Notes: generated by a model not told the origin, from the letters alone. 64,000 bases of DNA from Kribbella catacumbae DSM 19601 (GCF_000372465.1 NZ_AQUZ01000003.1:220904-284903); one strand, 5' to 3'. Numbered from the stretch's first letter, positions 8,939 through 18,231 are shown. A program made the numbers and translations.

Positions 8939-11906
8939 GAACAAACCCAGTCTCCTCCTGGATGGCCGTTGCTTCGGCAGCGTGGCCGGCGGCGGGTTCC
9001 AGGATGGCGAGGAGGAGCAGAGCGCGGCAGGCGAGGATGCGAAGGCCGAGCTGGCGGGCGGACGACAACGCCTGCTTGGCCAGCTCCGTGGCTCGTTCCG
9101 GTTGCCCTCTGCCTTGATCGGCTTCCGCCAGTCCCAGCACCGACTCCGCGACTGTCGCCCGGTGGCCGTTGCTCCGGGCGATCCCGCCGGCGGCTTGGTG
9201 GTAGCGAGCGGCGTCGTTCCAATGGCCACGCCGGCTGCAGATCGTTCCCAGGGTGTTCAGGGCGGCCGCTTCGTGCCAGGGCTGGCCGTTCCCGTGGCTG
9301 CGCGTCAGTGCTCGCCGGGCCCAGCTCTCGGCTTCCTCCAGGTAGCCCAGATCGGCGTAGAGCAAGGCAGCCTCGTACTGCTGCGGCAGTGACTCGTCCT
9401 CGGTCTCCACTGCTTCGCTGAGGTCCACCTCGGCTTGCACCAGGTCGCCCAGCAGCCGATGAGCGACACCGCGGTTGAACAGGGCCACTGTCCTGCTGCG
9501 GTTGTCGGGCGCGATGGCGGCTGCCTCGTCCGCTGCCGCCAGTGCCGCGTCCAGCTCACCCAGGTTGCACTCCGCGTTGCTGAGGCTGTTCAGCGCGTTG
9601 ACCAGAGCTCCAGGGCGGTCGAACTCGCGCAGACCCGTCACTCCACGGTTCAGCAGGTCTGCGGCCTTCCGTGACTCGCCCATGTCGTCATAGGCCATCC
9701 CCAGGTTGCACAGCAGCGCCGAGTAGCCAAGACCGAACCCTGCCCGGGCATAGAGCTCCGCAGCCTGGCTGGCCAGTTCAATCGCCGCACCGTTGTCGCC
9801 AGTGACGAACCGCAGGGCTGCGAGGCTGTGCAGCATCGCACCCTGCCCGGCAAGGTCGTCGGTGGACCGAGCGGCCGTCATCCCGGCCAGCACGGCCGCT
9901 CGCCAGGCGTCGACTCGATGGTTGACGGTCAGGTACTGCCTGAGGACGTCAGTCAGCTGCCAGGCGACCTGGACAGGCCCGCGCTCGACGGCACGCTTGA
10001 CTACGGCGACCAGGCTGGCCTCCTCCTGCTCCAGCCAGGCCTGCGCCTCATCCGCAGTACTGAAGACCTGTGGACCCAGCAGGGGAGTCAGCCGGACAGC
10101 CGGCAGGTAGCCGAAACGAGTGGCGGCATCAGTGGTCGACAGGTACCACTCACACAGCCGGAGCCAGGCTGCTTGGGCTTCAGGCTCCACCTCTGCACGC
10201 TGTTCGGCGTACAGGCGGATTAGGTCGTGCATGCGGTACCGGTCGGCTTGGCGGACCAGCAGGTTGGCGCTGACCAGACTGTCCAGCAAGGAACCCGCTT
10301 GCTGCGGACCTGTGCCGAGTAGTGCGGCAACGGTTGCGACAGTCACGTCTGGACCGGGCACTAGTCCCAGCAGTGCGAACAGGCGTCGTGAGTTGGGTAG
10401 CAACCCTTCGTACGAGCGGGCGAACGCGCCCTCGACAGCTGCATCGGGCTCACCGATTACGGCCAGCGCGAGCAGCCTGTTGCTGCCCCGAAGCTCCTCG
10501 ACGTACGCGGCGATCGAGTCATCCGAGCGCAGAGCCAGGTGGCCGGCAGCGATCCGCAATGCGAGCGGCAGGCAGCCACACAACCTGGCGAGCTCCTCCG
10601 TGGCGTACAACTCCCGATCGACCCTCTCGGAGCCAACCACAGCCCGCAGCAGGTCAACAGCCTCAGCCAACTCCAGTACTGCGACAGTCGTCCCCAACGC
10701 ACTGTCGAGAACGCTCAACCCAGCAAGCTCGTTCCGGCTCGTCACCAGTACTGCGCTCTTGCGCGAGCCCGGCAACAGCGGCCGGACCTGCTGGGAGTCC
10801 TTGGCATCGTCGAGCAGGATCAGCACCTGCTTGTCGGCCAGCAGTGAGCGCAAGCGAGCCGAGAGCGTGTCAGCGTCACCCGTCAGTACCTCAGAGCCCG
10901 CTAGCTCGAGCAGCGAACGCAGTACCTCGAGAGGATCTCGCTCGGAGTCCCCAGCACCATCCAGCCGCAGGTACCACTGACCGTCGGGATACCTACTCCG
11001 CAGCCGATGGGCCACCCGCACAGCCAGGGCTGTCTTGCCCGCACCCGGCGCCCCGCTGATAGTGACCACCGGTACTGCGCCAGGGCTCGTCAGCCGGGCC
11101 ACGATCGCATCGACCTCGTCCTGCCGACCGACGAAGTCCCCGATGTCGAGAGGCAGCTGCCGATGCACCTGCCACTCAGCCGGCGCTGCTGGCCGCTCAT
11201 TCGCCTGCCCGGCCAGCACGGCAAGGTGGACGCGCCGGATCTCCTCGCCGGGGTCGATGCCCAGCTCGTCCCGCAGCAGGCCGGCCACCTGGTGGTACGC
11301 CGCGAGCGCGTCCGCCTGCCGAGCCGAGTTGTGCAAGGCGAGCATCAGCTGGGCCCAGAACCGTTCCCGGAGCGGGTACTGCTTCGTGAGCGAGGTCAGC
11401 TCCGGTATCAGCTCCGTGTGCTCCCGCAGCGCCAGTCGTGCGTCGATCAGTTGCTCAGTGACCCGCAGCCACTCCTCCTGCAGCACCATCCGCTGGTCCC
11501 GGACCACCGGGTAGTCCAGCGCGCCGGTCAGCGGCGCGCCCTCCCAGAGCCGCAGTGCCGCCGTCAGGTCGTCGATGGTCCCCGCGGCGGCCAGGAGCCG
11601 GAACTGCCGGAGGTCCAGCTGGTCGTCGTCGACGTCGAGCCGGTAGCCGCCGATGACGGTCTGCAGCCCGGAGTCCGGCCCGAGAATGGCCCGCAGCCGC
11701 GACACCGTGGTGTGCAGAGCGCGTTGTGGCTGCGCCGGCGGCTCACCACCCCATAGCCAGAGGACTAGTTCCGAGAAGGTGACGGTCTGGTTCGCGTTGA
11801 CCAGCAACGCCGCCAGCAGGGTCCGCAGCCGGGGTGCCCCGATCGGCACCGCTCTTCCCTCTTCAAGGACCGCGATGGGGCCCAGGAGACGGAAGGCGGG
11901 ATTCAT
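8895..11906 (-). CDS. AfsR/SARP-type transcriptional regulator (winged helix, BTAD, NB-ARC, TPR)
   Basis: This 1003-residue STAND ATPase regulator has four parts. Residues 1-95 form an OmpR-like winged helix (FRLLGPIAVLEEGRAVPIG). Residues 96-235 form the bacterial transcriptional activator domain. An NB-ARC ATPase follows with P-loop GAPGAGKTA at 285-292 and a Walker B-like VLILLDDA. Helical TPR-type repeats fill the last 400 residues. AfsR-like proteins activate specialised-metabolite or morphological genes and may be phosphorylated by Ser/Thr kinases; a membrane kinase lies at 1888, but a link is only inferred. Its start overlaps the end of the upstream winged-helix gene by 44 bp, which suggests coupled expression. 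No biosynthetic cluster is visible nearby. Confidence 0.9.
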   Translation of the reverse strand: MNPAFRLLGPIAVLEEGRAVPIGAPRLRTLLAALLVNANQTVTFSELVLWLWGGEPPAQPQRALHTTVSRLRAILGPDSGLQTVIGGYRLDVDDDQLDLRQFRLLAAAGTIDDLTAALRLWEGAPLTGALDYPVVRDQRMVLQEEWLRVTEQLIDARLALREHTELIPELTSLTKQYPLRERFWAQLMLALHNSARQADALAAYHQVAGLLRDELGIDPGEEIRRVHLAVLAGQANERPAAPAEWQVHRQLPLDIGDFVGRQDEVDAIVARLTSPGAVPVVTISGAPGAGKTALAVRVAHRLRSRYPDGQWYLRLDGAGDSERDPLEVLRSLLELAGSEVLTGDADTLSARLRSLLADKQVLILLDDAKDSQQVRPLLPGSRKSAVLVTSRNELAGLSVLDSALGTTVAVLELAEAVDLLRAVVGSERVDRELYATEELARLCGCLPLALRIAAGHLALRSDDSIAAYVEELRGSNRLLALAVIGEPDAAVEGAFARSYEGLLPNSRRLFALLGLVPGPDVTVATVAALLGTGPQQAGSLLDSLVSANLLVRQADRYRMHDLIRLYAEQRAEVEPEAQAAWLRLCEWYLSTTDAATRFGYLPAVRLTPLLGPQVFSTADEAQAWLEQEEASLVAVVKRAVERGPVQVAWQLTDVLRQYLTVNHRVDAWRAAVLAGMTAARSTDDLAGQGAMLHSLAALRFVTGDNGAAIELASQAAELYARAGFGLGYSALLCNLGMAYDDMGESRKAADLLNRGVTGLREFDRPGALVNALNSLSNAECNLGELDAALAAADEAAAIAPDNRSRTVALFNRGVAHRLLGDLVQAEVDLSEAVETEDESLPQQYEAALLYADLGYLEEAESWARRALTRSHGNGQPWHEAAALNTLGTICSRRGHWNDAARYHQAAGGIARSNGHRATVAESVLGLAEADQGRGQPERATELAKQALSSARQLGLRILACRALLLLAILEPAAGHAAEATAIQEETGFVPSSTARAGAERPRP

Positions 11907-12906
11907 GCACGTCAGTGTCTCCCGACCAAGGGTCGATTCCTTCCAGCAGCGCGTGCCCCAGAGAGGTTGCCTGATGGATCACCGACTTCCCCTGGCGATG
12001 CGACACGATCAGCCCCGCGTCCCGCAGTACTGCGGTCTGGTGGCTGGCCGTCGCGAGGGTGATGTCACACGAGCGCGCCAGCTGGGTCGTGGACGAGCCC
12101 TCGACGGTCAGCGCCAGTACTGTCGCGCGGGTCCGGCCCACGAGAGCGGCCAGCCGCTCCTGGGTGTCGGCGCCCGACCGGTCCTGGTGCAAGAGCCCGC
12201 CGGCTCGCTTGATCGGGAACACCAGCACCGGCGGCAGGTCGGCGTCCAGCAGCGTCGTGGGTGCCCGCCAGCAGAAGTACGACGGCTGGAGGCGCAGGCC
12301 CCGGCCGTTCAGCCACAGGTCTTGGTCGGGGAAGGGAGAGACCTCCAGTACCTGGCCGTGCCAGCGCGTCTGTGGGTGGATCCCCGCCAGCATCGACGCG
12401 ACACCGCCGGTAGTCAGCTGCTGCATCCGCTGCCGGTTGTCCGCCTGCACGGCAGACCGCAGCGACGGCCAGTACCCCGCCAGCGCGGAGCGGTGGTAGA
12501 CACGGACCGAGTGGCCGAGGCGGTGCAAGGTCTCCGGCCGCGCTTCCGAGAGCTGCCGCACCCAGGTGACCGCAGTACGGCGGGGAGAGAGCTTGGACAG
12601 GTCGGTACGCACCTGATGACGTGGTGCCGACAGCATCAGGTCGACCGCGTCGCCGAAGTCGCTCGACTGGCCGGAAGGCGTGAGGAAGTCGGGGGAGTAG
12701 CCCAGCGGCGGAGCCAGCGCGGTCAACGGCCCCACTGCCTGCCGTGGAAGCCTCCGGCGCATCCGCTGGCGCCAGGCGCCGAAGGCCAGCGGCCCGTCCT
12801 CGACCTGCAGCATGTGCAGGCTGAGCAGAACCTCCCAGAGGGGATCCGGCTCGGCCGCCAGCGTCGTCCGGGCAATGTCCTCGGCAGTGAAGTGAATCCG
12901 CAGCAT
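11863..12906 (-). CDS. ArsR-type winged-helix regulator with DUF5937-like N-domain (paralogue 3)
   Basis: This third family member starts MLRIHFTAEDIARTTLAAEP at 12906 and carries the C-terminal helix-turn-helix TTQLARSCDITLATASHQTA with wing LRDAGLIVSHRQGKSVIHQA. It has 347 residues. A methionine 13 residues upstream is possible, but the conserved family start favours 12906. Its 3' end overlaps the AfsR-like gene start, so the two are probably co-transcribed, and the regulator may control or sense together with the SARP. Target sites were not recognised. Confidence 0.8.
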   Translation of the reverse strand: MLRIHFTAEDIARTTLAAEPDPLWEVLLSLHMLQVEDGPLAFGAWRQRMRRRLPRQAVGPLTALAPPLGYSPDFLTPSGQSSDFGDAVDLMLSAPRHQVRTDLSKLSPRRTAVTWVRQLSEARPETLHRLGHSVRVYHRSALAGYWPSLRSAVQADNRQRMQQLTTGGVASMLAGIHPQTRWHGQVLEVSPFPDQDLWLNGRGLRLQPSYFCWRAPTTLLDADLPPVLVFPIKRAGGLLHQDRSGADTQERLAALVGRTRATVLALTVEGSSTTQLARSCDITLATASHQTAVLRDAGLIVSHRQGKSVIHQATSLGHALLEGIDPWSGDTDVHESRLPSPGPHRGP

Positions 12907-13106
12907 GCTGTCCTTCCCCAGTCCAGGCCCCGAAGGCCCGGGCACAGTGACAGCACCAGGGAAACAGCAAGCCCTTACCGATCGCTCACCTCTGGGTGAC
13001 GTATCTCTCCCGCCCTGTCACACGGCTGAGAGGAAGGCCACGCGGCGCGGTACTGCCGCTCGGCCCCCGGATTCGGCAGCATGGGGGCTCACTGGAAGGA
13101 GCAGGG

Positions 13107-13610
13107 ATGCAGTTCGGTCGTAGTTACGAGGAATTCGAGGTCGGTGCGGTCTACAAGCACTGGCCCGGCAAGACGGTCACCGAGTCCGACGACCACCTGT
13201 TCTGCCTGCTCACGATGAACCACCACCCGCTGCACCTGGACGCCAACTACGCCGAGCAGACCACCCAGTTCGGCAAGAACGTTGTGGTTGGCAACTACAT
13301 CTACTCGATCCTGCTCGGTATGTCGGTCCCGGACGTGAGCGGCAAGGCGATCGCCAACCTGGAGATCGAGTCCCTGCGGCACATCGCGCCGACCTTCCAC
13401 GGCGACACCATCTACGGCGAGACGACCGTGCTGGACAAATGGGAGTCCAAGTCGAAGGACGACCGCGGCGTCGTCTACGTGGAGACGAAGGGCTACAAGC
13501 AGGACGGCACCGTCGTCTGCCTGTTCAAGCGCAAGGTAATGGTCCCGAAGAACTCCTACCTCGAGGCGCGAGGCGGCGACCAGCCTGCCCGCCCCACGCC
13601 GCTCGACTGA
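13107..13610 (+). CDS. MaoC-type hydratase, likely mesaconyl-CoA hydratase
   Basis: The protein has 167 residues with a hot-dog fold. MNHHPLHLDANYAEQT contains the Asp/His-type hydratase segment of MaoC dehydratases, and NLEIESLRHIAPTFHGDTIY is the conserved strand region. The ATG at 13107 has GGAAGGAG nine bases upstream. Together with the malyl-CoA lyase and the acyl-CoA dehydrogenase, it fits hydration of mesaconyl-CoA to methylmalyl-CoA in the ethylmalonyl-CoA pathway. The assignment of substrate rests on gene context. Confidence 0.88.
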   Translation: MQFGRSYEEFEVGAVYKHWPGKTVTESDDHLFCLLTMNHHPLHLDANYAEQTTQFGKNVVVGNYIYSILLGMSVPDVSGKAIANLEIESLRHIAPTFHGDTIYGETTVLDKWESKSKDDRGVVYVETKGYKQDGTVVCLFKRKVMVPKNSYLEARGGDQPARPTPLD

Positions 13611-13629
13611 CCCCCTGCCCCTCGACCTT

Positions 13630-13717
13630 GCGATCATTCGCCCCGTTTTCACCCGCCCTGCATGTCGGCGACCACGGCGCAGGCTGGCGAGCGGGTGAAA
13701 ACGGGGCGAATGATCGC
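13630..13717. repeat. Perfect inverted repeat, 27-bp arms, 34-nt spacer (family 1)
   Basis: Arms 13630-13656 and 13691-13717 are perfect reverse complements. They share CATTCGCCCCNTTTTCACCC with the element at 1684-1785, and the spacer is again 34 nt. Here it lies between two convergent gene ends and could act as a bidirectional terminator. Confidence 0.9.
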
Positions 13718-13727
13718 TGGGGTGGGG

Positions 13728-15017
13728 TCAGGTCAGGTACAGCTCGATCACCGGGACCAGGACGTCGGGGCGCTGGGTCGGGAGTTCCAGGGTCAGCGTG
13801 CCGGGGGCGAGCCCGCCCATCGTGGTGTTCTGGGCGGTCTGCTCGGGGTCGGTGACGGTACGCCGTACCTCGGACGCGTCGTGCAGGAACTGGGCATAGC
13901 GGACCTTGCCGGCCATCCCCGGCAGGTGCAGGTGCTGCATCGGCCAGGACAGGACGTGCAGGTAGAGCCGGTCACCCCGTTGGGTGAAGCGGCAGTCCTG
14001 CGGTGCTTCGAGCTCGCTCGGACCGGCACCGTGCACCGACCGGCTGTGCAGGCGGGTCCACCGGCCGATCTCGCTCAGCGTGTCCAGCGCGCGCGGGTCG
14101 AACTCGCCTCGCCCGGTCGGGCCGACGTTGAGGAGCAGGTTGCCGTCCTTGGAGACCGAGTCGATCAGCATCCGGACCAGCAGGTCCGGTGACTTCCAGT
14201 CCAGGTTGTCGCGGTCGTATCCCCAGCTCCCGTTGAGGGTCTGGCAGGCCTCCCAGACGACCGGCTGGCCGTCTCGTATCATCGGCCCGCTCGGCTGGTA
14301 CTGCTCCGGGGTGACGAAGTCGCCGGGGATGTCGAGCCGGTCGTTGATCAGGATGCCGGGCTGCAACTCCCGGACCATCGCCATCAGTTCCTCCGAACGC
14401 CAGTCGTCCCTGCCCTTGCCGTGCCCGTCGCGGCCGTCGTCGTACTGGCGTCCCGGGTAGGAGAAGTCGAACCACATGATGTCGATGGGGCCGTAGTTGG
14501 TCAGCAGTTCCCGCGTCTGCGCGTGCAGGTAGTCGGCGTACACCCCGATGTCCCGGCCCGCCGCCTTCGCGATCGCCTCCTCGTCATCGCGCTGCGGGTG
14601 CACCAGGTCGATCGGGAACTCCGGGTGGTGCCAGTCGATCAGCGAGTGGTAGAAGCCGACGCCGAGCCCTTCGGCCCGGCAGGCCTCGACGAACGGGCCG
14701 ACCAGATCCTTGCCCCACGACGTTTTCGCGACCGTGTAGTCCGACACCTCGGAGTCCCACAGGCAAAAACCCTCGTGGTGCTTGGTGGTCAGTACTGCGT
14801 ACCGCATTCCCGCCTCGCGGGCTGCCCGGGCCCAGGCGCGCGGGTCGTACAGGTCGGGCTCGAAGTGGTCGAAGTACGGCTGGTAGTCCTCGTCCGTGAG
14901 CCGCTCGCGGTTCTTCACCCACTCGTGCCGGGCGGGCAGCGAGTACAGGCCCCAATGGACGAAGAGGCCGAAGCGCCAGTCCTTGAACTTGGCGACGGAC
15001 GGAGTCAGGTCGGTCAT
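13728..15017 (-). CDS. Alpha-L-fucosidase, glycoside hydrolase family 29
   Basis: This 429-residue protein has the GH29 barrel: FGLFVHWGLYSLPARHEW at the start, TKHHEGFCLWDS near residue 80, and IMWFDFSYPG with the expected nucleophile Asp184. A short beta-sandwich-like C-terminal domain follows. No signal peptide is seen, so it probably acts in the cytoplasm on imported fucosylated oligosaccharides. It is the last gene of an operon with two ABC permeases and a binding protein; the stop-to-start gap to the permease upstream is 30 bp. Expression is likely controlled by the GntR regulator at 18259. Confidence 0.93.
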   Translation of the reverse strand: MTDLTPSVAKFKDWRFGLFVHWGLYSLPARHEWVKNRERLTDEDYQPYFDHFEPDLYDPRAWARAAREAGMRYAVLTTKHHEGFCLWDSEVSDYTVAKTSWGKDLVGPFVEACRAEGLGVGFYHSLIDWHHPEFPIDLVHPQRDDEEAIAKAAGRDIGVYADYLHAQTRELLTNYGPIDIMWFDFSYPGRQYDDGRDGHGKGRDDWRSEELMAMVRELQPGILINDRLDIPGDFVTPEQYQPSGPMIRDGQPVVWEACQTLNGSWGYDRDNLDWKSPDLLVRMLIDSVSKDGNLLLNVGPTGRGEFDPRALDTLSEIGRWTRLHSRSVHGAGPSELEAPQDCRFTQRGDRLYLHVLSWPMQHLHLPGMAGKVRYAQFLHDASEVRRTVTDPEQTAQNTTMGGLAPGTLTLELPTQRPDVLVPVIELYLT

Positions 15018-15047
15018 CGTTATCCCTGTTCTCTGGTACGAAAGGGC

Positions 15048-15896
15048 TTACCTGCCACCGAGACCGGTGACGAGCAACCCGCGGACGAGGTGCTTCTGCA
15101 GCAGGATGACGAGCAGCACGGTCGGCAGCATGGCCAGGACCGAGGCGGCCATCATCAGGTTCCACTGGGTGCCCTGCTGGCCGATGAACTGGGCCAGCCC
15201 GAGCGGCACCGTGCCCTTGTCCTCGACGCTGTTGATGATGACCAACGGCCACAGGAAGCTGCCCCAGAAGGAGATGAAGGTGAAGACGGTCAGTACCGCG
15301 AGGGCCGGCCGGGCCAGCGGCAGCATGATCCGGAAGAACGAGCCGAACGGCCCGCAGCCGTCGACCCGGGCAGCCTCCTCCAGCTCGGCCGGGACGGTGA
15401 GGAAGAACTGCCGGAGCAGGAAGGTGCCGAACGCGGTGAAGGCCCACGGCAAGATCAGCGCCCAGTAGCTGTCCACCCAGCCGAGCGACTGCATCAGCCA
15501 GTACATCGGCACGATCAGTACTTCCTGCGGCACCATCAATGTGCCCAGGAACAGCACGAACAGTTGCTCACGGCCCCTGAATCGCAACCGGGCGAACGCG
15601 TACGCCGAGAGGCTCGAGGCGACCACCACCACCGCGGTCCCGGCGATCGCGACGAACAGGCTGTTCAGGAAGTAGCGGCCGAACGGCGCGAAGGTGAACG
15701 CGTCGGCGTAGTTCTGCCAGCGGATCTCGGAGCCGAACAGTTCCGGTGTCGGCGTGAACACCTCGTCCGCCGGTTTCAGCGAGGTCGAGACGGCGTACAG
15801 CAAGGGCCCGAGGAAGGCGATCGCGACGATGACCAGCAGGACGTGCGAGACGCCGCTGCGCACCTTGCGGACGGTCGTACCGGTGTCAGACGTCAT
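15048..15896 (-). CDS. CUT1 sugar ABC transporter permease (MalG-type)
   Basis: The 282-residue inner-membrane protein has six predicted helices and the EAA loop EEAARVDGCGPFGSFFRIML, which contacts the ATPase. It ends with a short cytoplasmic tail typical of MalG-like permeases. It overlaps the previous permease gene by 11 bp, so the two are translated together and probably form a heterodimer. The substrate is presumably a fucose-containing oligosaccharide, by context with the GH29 gene. Confidence 0.92.
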   Translation of the reverse strand: MTSDTGTTVRKVRSGVSHVLLVIVAIAFLGPLLYAVSTSLKPADEVFTPTPELFGSEIRWQNYADAFTFAPFGRYFLNSLFVAIAGTAVVVVASSLSAYAFARLRFRGREQLFVLFLGTLMVPQEVLIVPMYWLMQSLGWVDSYWALILPWAFTAFGTFLLRQFFLTVPAELEEAARVDGCGPFGSFFRIMLPLARPALAVLTVFTFISFWGSFLWPLVIINSVEDKGTVPLGLAQFIGQQGTQWNLMMAASVLAMLPTVLLVILLQKHLVRGLLVTGLGGR

Positions 15897-16827
15897 AGTG
15901 CACCCACCGCTTCTGGCCGAAGAACTGGATCGCGGTGATGCCCATGATGATCACGAACAGCACCCAGCCCGCGGCCGAGGCGAGTCCCATGGTGAGGAAC
16001 TGCCAGCCCTGGTTGTAGACGTACATCACGATGGTCTGGGTGGACACGCCCGGACCGCCCTGGGTCAGGATGAACGGCTGCGCGAACACCTGGAACGAGG
16101 TGATCAGCGTCATCGTGGTGGCGAAGAAGAGCGACGGCGTGATCATCGGCCAGGTGACGTAGCGGAACCGCTGCAGGGGACCGGCCCCGTCGATCTGCGC
16201 CGATTCCAGTTGTGACTGCGGCACCTGGTCCAGCGCGGCGGAGAAGACCAGGAAGTTGTAGCCGAAGCCTTGCCAGACCGACATCGCGACGATCGCCGGC
16301 ATCGCCCAGTTCGACGAGCCGAGGAAGTTCGGGGCGTCGATGCCGAACCAGGTCTGCATCCCGCTGTCCAGCAGGCCGCCCGGCTGGAACAGCAGCCGCC
16401 ACACCATCACGTTGGCGACCATCGGCGTCATCACCGGGATGAAGAACAGCACCCGGAACGCCTGCCGGCCCTTGATCGCCGGTCCCAGCCAGACCGCCAG
16501 CCCGAGCGAGATGACCACGTTCAGCGGGACGTAGAGCAGCACGAACAACGCGGTGTTCAGCACCACCCGCCGGAACACCGGGTCGCTCAGCAGGTGGGAG
16601 TAGTTGTCCCAGCCGAGGAACTTGCGCTCGCCGAAGACCGGCCAGTCGAACAAGCTGATGCCCAGCGCCATCGCGGTCGGGAACAGCGTGAACAGGGCCA
16701 GGCCGACCAGGCTCGGGGCCAGGAAGATCCCGGCGTACCGGCCGTCGCGGCGCAGCGCGGGCCGCCGCCCCGCCGGGGCACTGCCCGGCGGGACGTGCTC
16801 CGGCGGAGCGACAGTCGCGGTGCCCAT
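15886..16827 (-). CDS. CUT1 sugar ABC transporter permease (MalF-type)
   Basis: This 313-residue permease begins with a proline-rich cytoplasmic segment, then six membrane helices. The EAA loop reads LESAQIDGAGPLQRFRYVTW. Its start overlaps the stop of the binding-protein gene by one base (TGATG), which indicates translational coupling. It pairs with the next permease. No ATP-binding subunit gene is present in the operon. Confidence 0.92.
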   Translation of the reverse strand: MGTATVAPPEHVPPGSAPAGRRPALRRDGRYAGIFLAPSLVGLALFTLFPTAMALGISLFDWPVFGERKFLGWDNYSHLLSDPVFRRVVLNTALFVLLYVPLNVVISLGLAVWLGPAIKGRQAFRVLFFIPVMTPMVANVMVWRLLFQPGGLLDSGMQTWFGIDAPNFLGSSNWAMPAIVAMSVWQGFGYNFLVFSAALDQVPQSQLESAQIDGAGPLQRFRYVTWPMITPSLFFATTMTLITSFQVFAQPFILTQGGPGVSTQTIVMYVYNQGWQFLTMGLASAAGWVLFVIIMGITAIQFFGQKRWVHYDV

Positions 16828-18095
16828 CAGGAGCCAGCGCCCGCCTGGTCCTGGATGGTCTTCAGTGCCTGGTCAGGCGGGACCTCGCCGTTCAGTGCCT
16901 GGGTCCCGAACCGGGTGAGCAGGTCGGACACCTTGACCCAGTTCTTCGAGGTGACCAGCGGGATCGAATTCTCCGAGGCGTAGTCCAGCGTTTCCTTCGC
17001 ACCGTCGATCCCCGCGGCGGTGAACCAGGCCGGGTGCGCGGCGGTGCGGGCCGGGTACGCCCGGCCGGCCGCGGCCAGTGTGGTCAGCGGCTTCTCACTG
17101 GTCATCGACATGATCGCCTGGAACGCGGCGTCCGGCGTCTTGCAGGACCGGGCGATGCCGAAGCCCGAGCCGGCCGTGTACGTCTTGGAGCCGTCCGGAC
17201 CGGCCGGGATCGGCGCGACGCCGAGCTTGAACTTGACCTTGCCCTTGGTGTCGATCAGCGACCAAGGCCCGTTCAGCTGCATCGCCGCCTTGCCGGAGGT
17301 GAACTGCGTGGTCTCGAAGTCCGTGGCGCCGGACGGCACCTGCGGCGCGATCTTGTCGGTGCGGACGAAGTCTGCCCAGCCCTGGAAACCCTCCACGAAC
17401 TTCGGGTCGGTGAGGTTCAGTTTGCCGTCGGCGAGTGGTTCCGCGCCTGTCAGGGTCCGCACCCACGACGTCACGCCCAAGTCGCCGGGTGTCGTCACCA
17501 GGCCGGTCTTGCCGGCGGCGGTCAGCTTCTTCGCGGCCGCCTTGAACTCGTCCATCGTCCAGCCCGGCTTCGGGTCGGCCACCCCGGCGGCCTTGAACGC
17601 GTCGCGGTTGTAGAAGATCACCATCGGGCCGGAGTCGTACGGGATCGCGATCTGCTTCCCGTCCACCTTGAGGCCGTCCATGATCGGCTTGTCGAAGTCC
17701 TCGGCCTTCAGCCCGTACTTCGACATCAGGTCGTCGAGCGGGAGCATCGCGCCGGCGTACGACGCGGTCCGCAGGCTCTGCATGCCGATGATGCAAGGCG
17801 CCTTGCCGCTGGCCAGCAGGGTGCCGATCTTGGACCAGTAGCTGTTCCAGTCGGTGCCCTGGAGCTTGACGGTGATCCCCGCGTGGTCGGTGTGGGCCTG
17901 GTCCGCGACCTTCTGCCACGCGGCTTGGTCCTCGGTGCCGCCGACCCAGAACTGCCAGGTCAGATCGGCCTTGTCCGCTGACCCGGACTCGCCGCCCGCG
18001 TCGTTGCCACCTCCGCACGCGGAGAGGATTCCCAGTGCCAGGACCGCGGCGGCGGCGACCAGCCGGCGTCGGGTCCGTACTCGTGTTCCGTTCAT
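16827..18095 (-). CDS. Extracellular sugar-binding lipoprotein of the fucosidase operon
   Basis: A basic N-terminus and hydrophobic stretch lead to the lipobox LSAC with Cys27, so the mature protein is anchored outside the membrane. The rest is a family 1 solute-binding protein (ADLTWQFWVGGTEDQAAW and LNGPWSLIDTKG segments). The ATG at 18095 has GGAGG seven bases upstream; an in-frame ATG at 18125 has no such signal. It is the first gene of the importer-fucosidase operon, with a good promoter and an operator candidate just upstream. Confidence 0.92.
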   Translation of the reverse strand: MNGTRVRTRRRLVAAAAVLALGILSACGGGNDAGGESGSADKADLTWQFWVGGTEDQAAWQKVADQAHTDHAGITVKLQGTDWNSYWSKIGTLLASGKAPCIIGMQSLRTASYAGAMLPLDDLMSKYGLKAEDFDKPIMDGLKVDGKQIAIPYDSGPMVIFYNRDAFKAAGVADPKPGWTMDEFKAAAKKLTAAGKTGLVTTPGDLGVTSWVRTLTGAEPLADGKLNLTDPKFVEGFQGWADFVRTDKIAPQVPSGATDFETTQFTSGKAAMQLNGPWSLIDTKGKVKFKLGVAPIPAGPDGSKTYTAGSGFGIARSCKTPDAAFQAIMSMTSEKPLTTLAAAGRAYPARTAAHPAWFTAAGIDGAKETLDYASENSIPLVTSKNWVKVSDLLTRFGTQALNGEVPPDQALKTIQDQAGAGS

Positions 18096-18122
18096 CCTGA
18101 CCTCCACGGCAAAAAGTCGATT

Positions 18123-18159
18123 CATCCGATCTATAGGTGCTTTTCCTGAGGAGAGTCAA
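18123..18159 (-). promoter_or_regulatory. Promoter and operator candidate for the fucosidase/ABC operon
   Basis: On the minus strand a TTGACT box (18154-18159) is followed after 18 nt by TATAGA (18130-18135). The motif ATCGGAT (18124-18130) abuts the -10 box. The same ATCCGAT core forms a perfect dyad before the divergent gntR gene, so this is a likely repressor site. Confidence 0.6.
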
Positions 18160-18231
18160 GGTCTCAGGCTCGGTTAAATGACTTAAATGGCCAGATCTCG
18201 ACGAATAGCGAAGCAGTCGCTACGGTGATAG

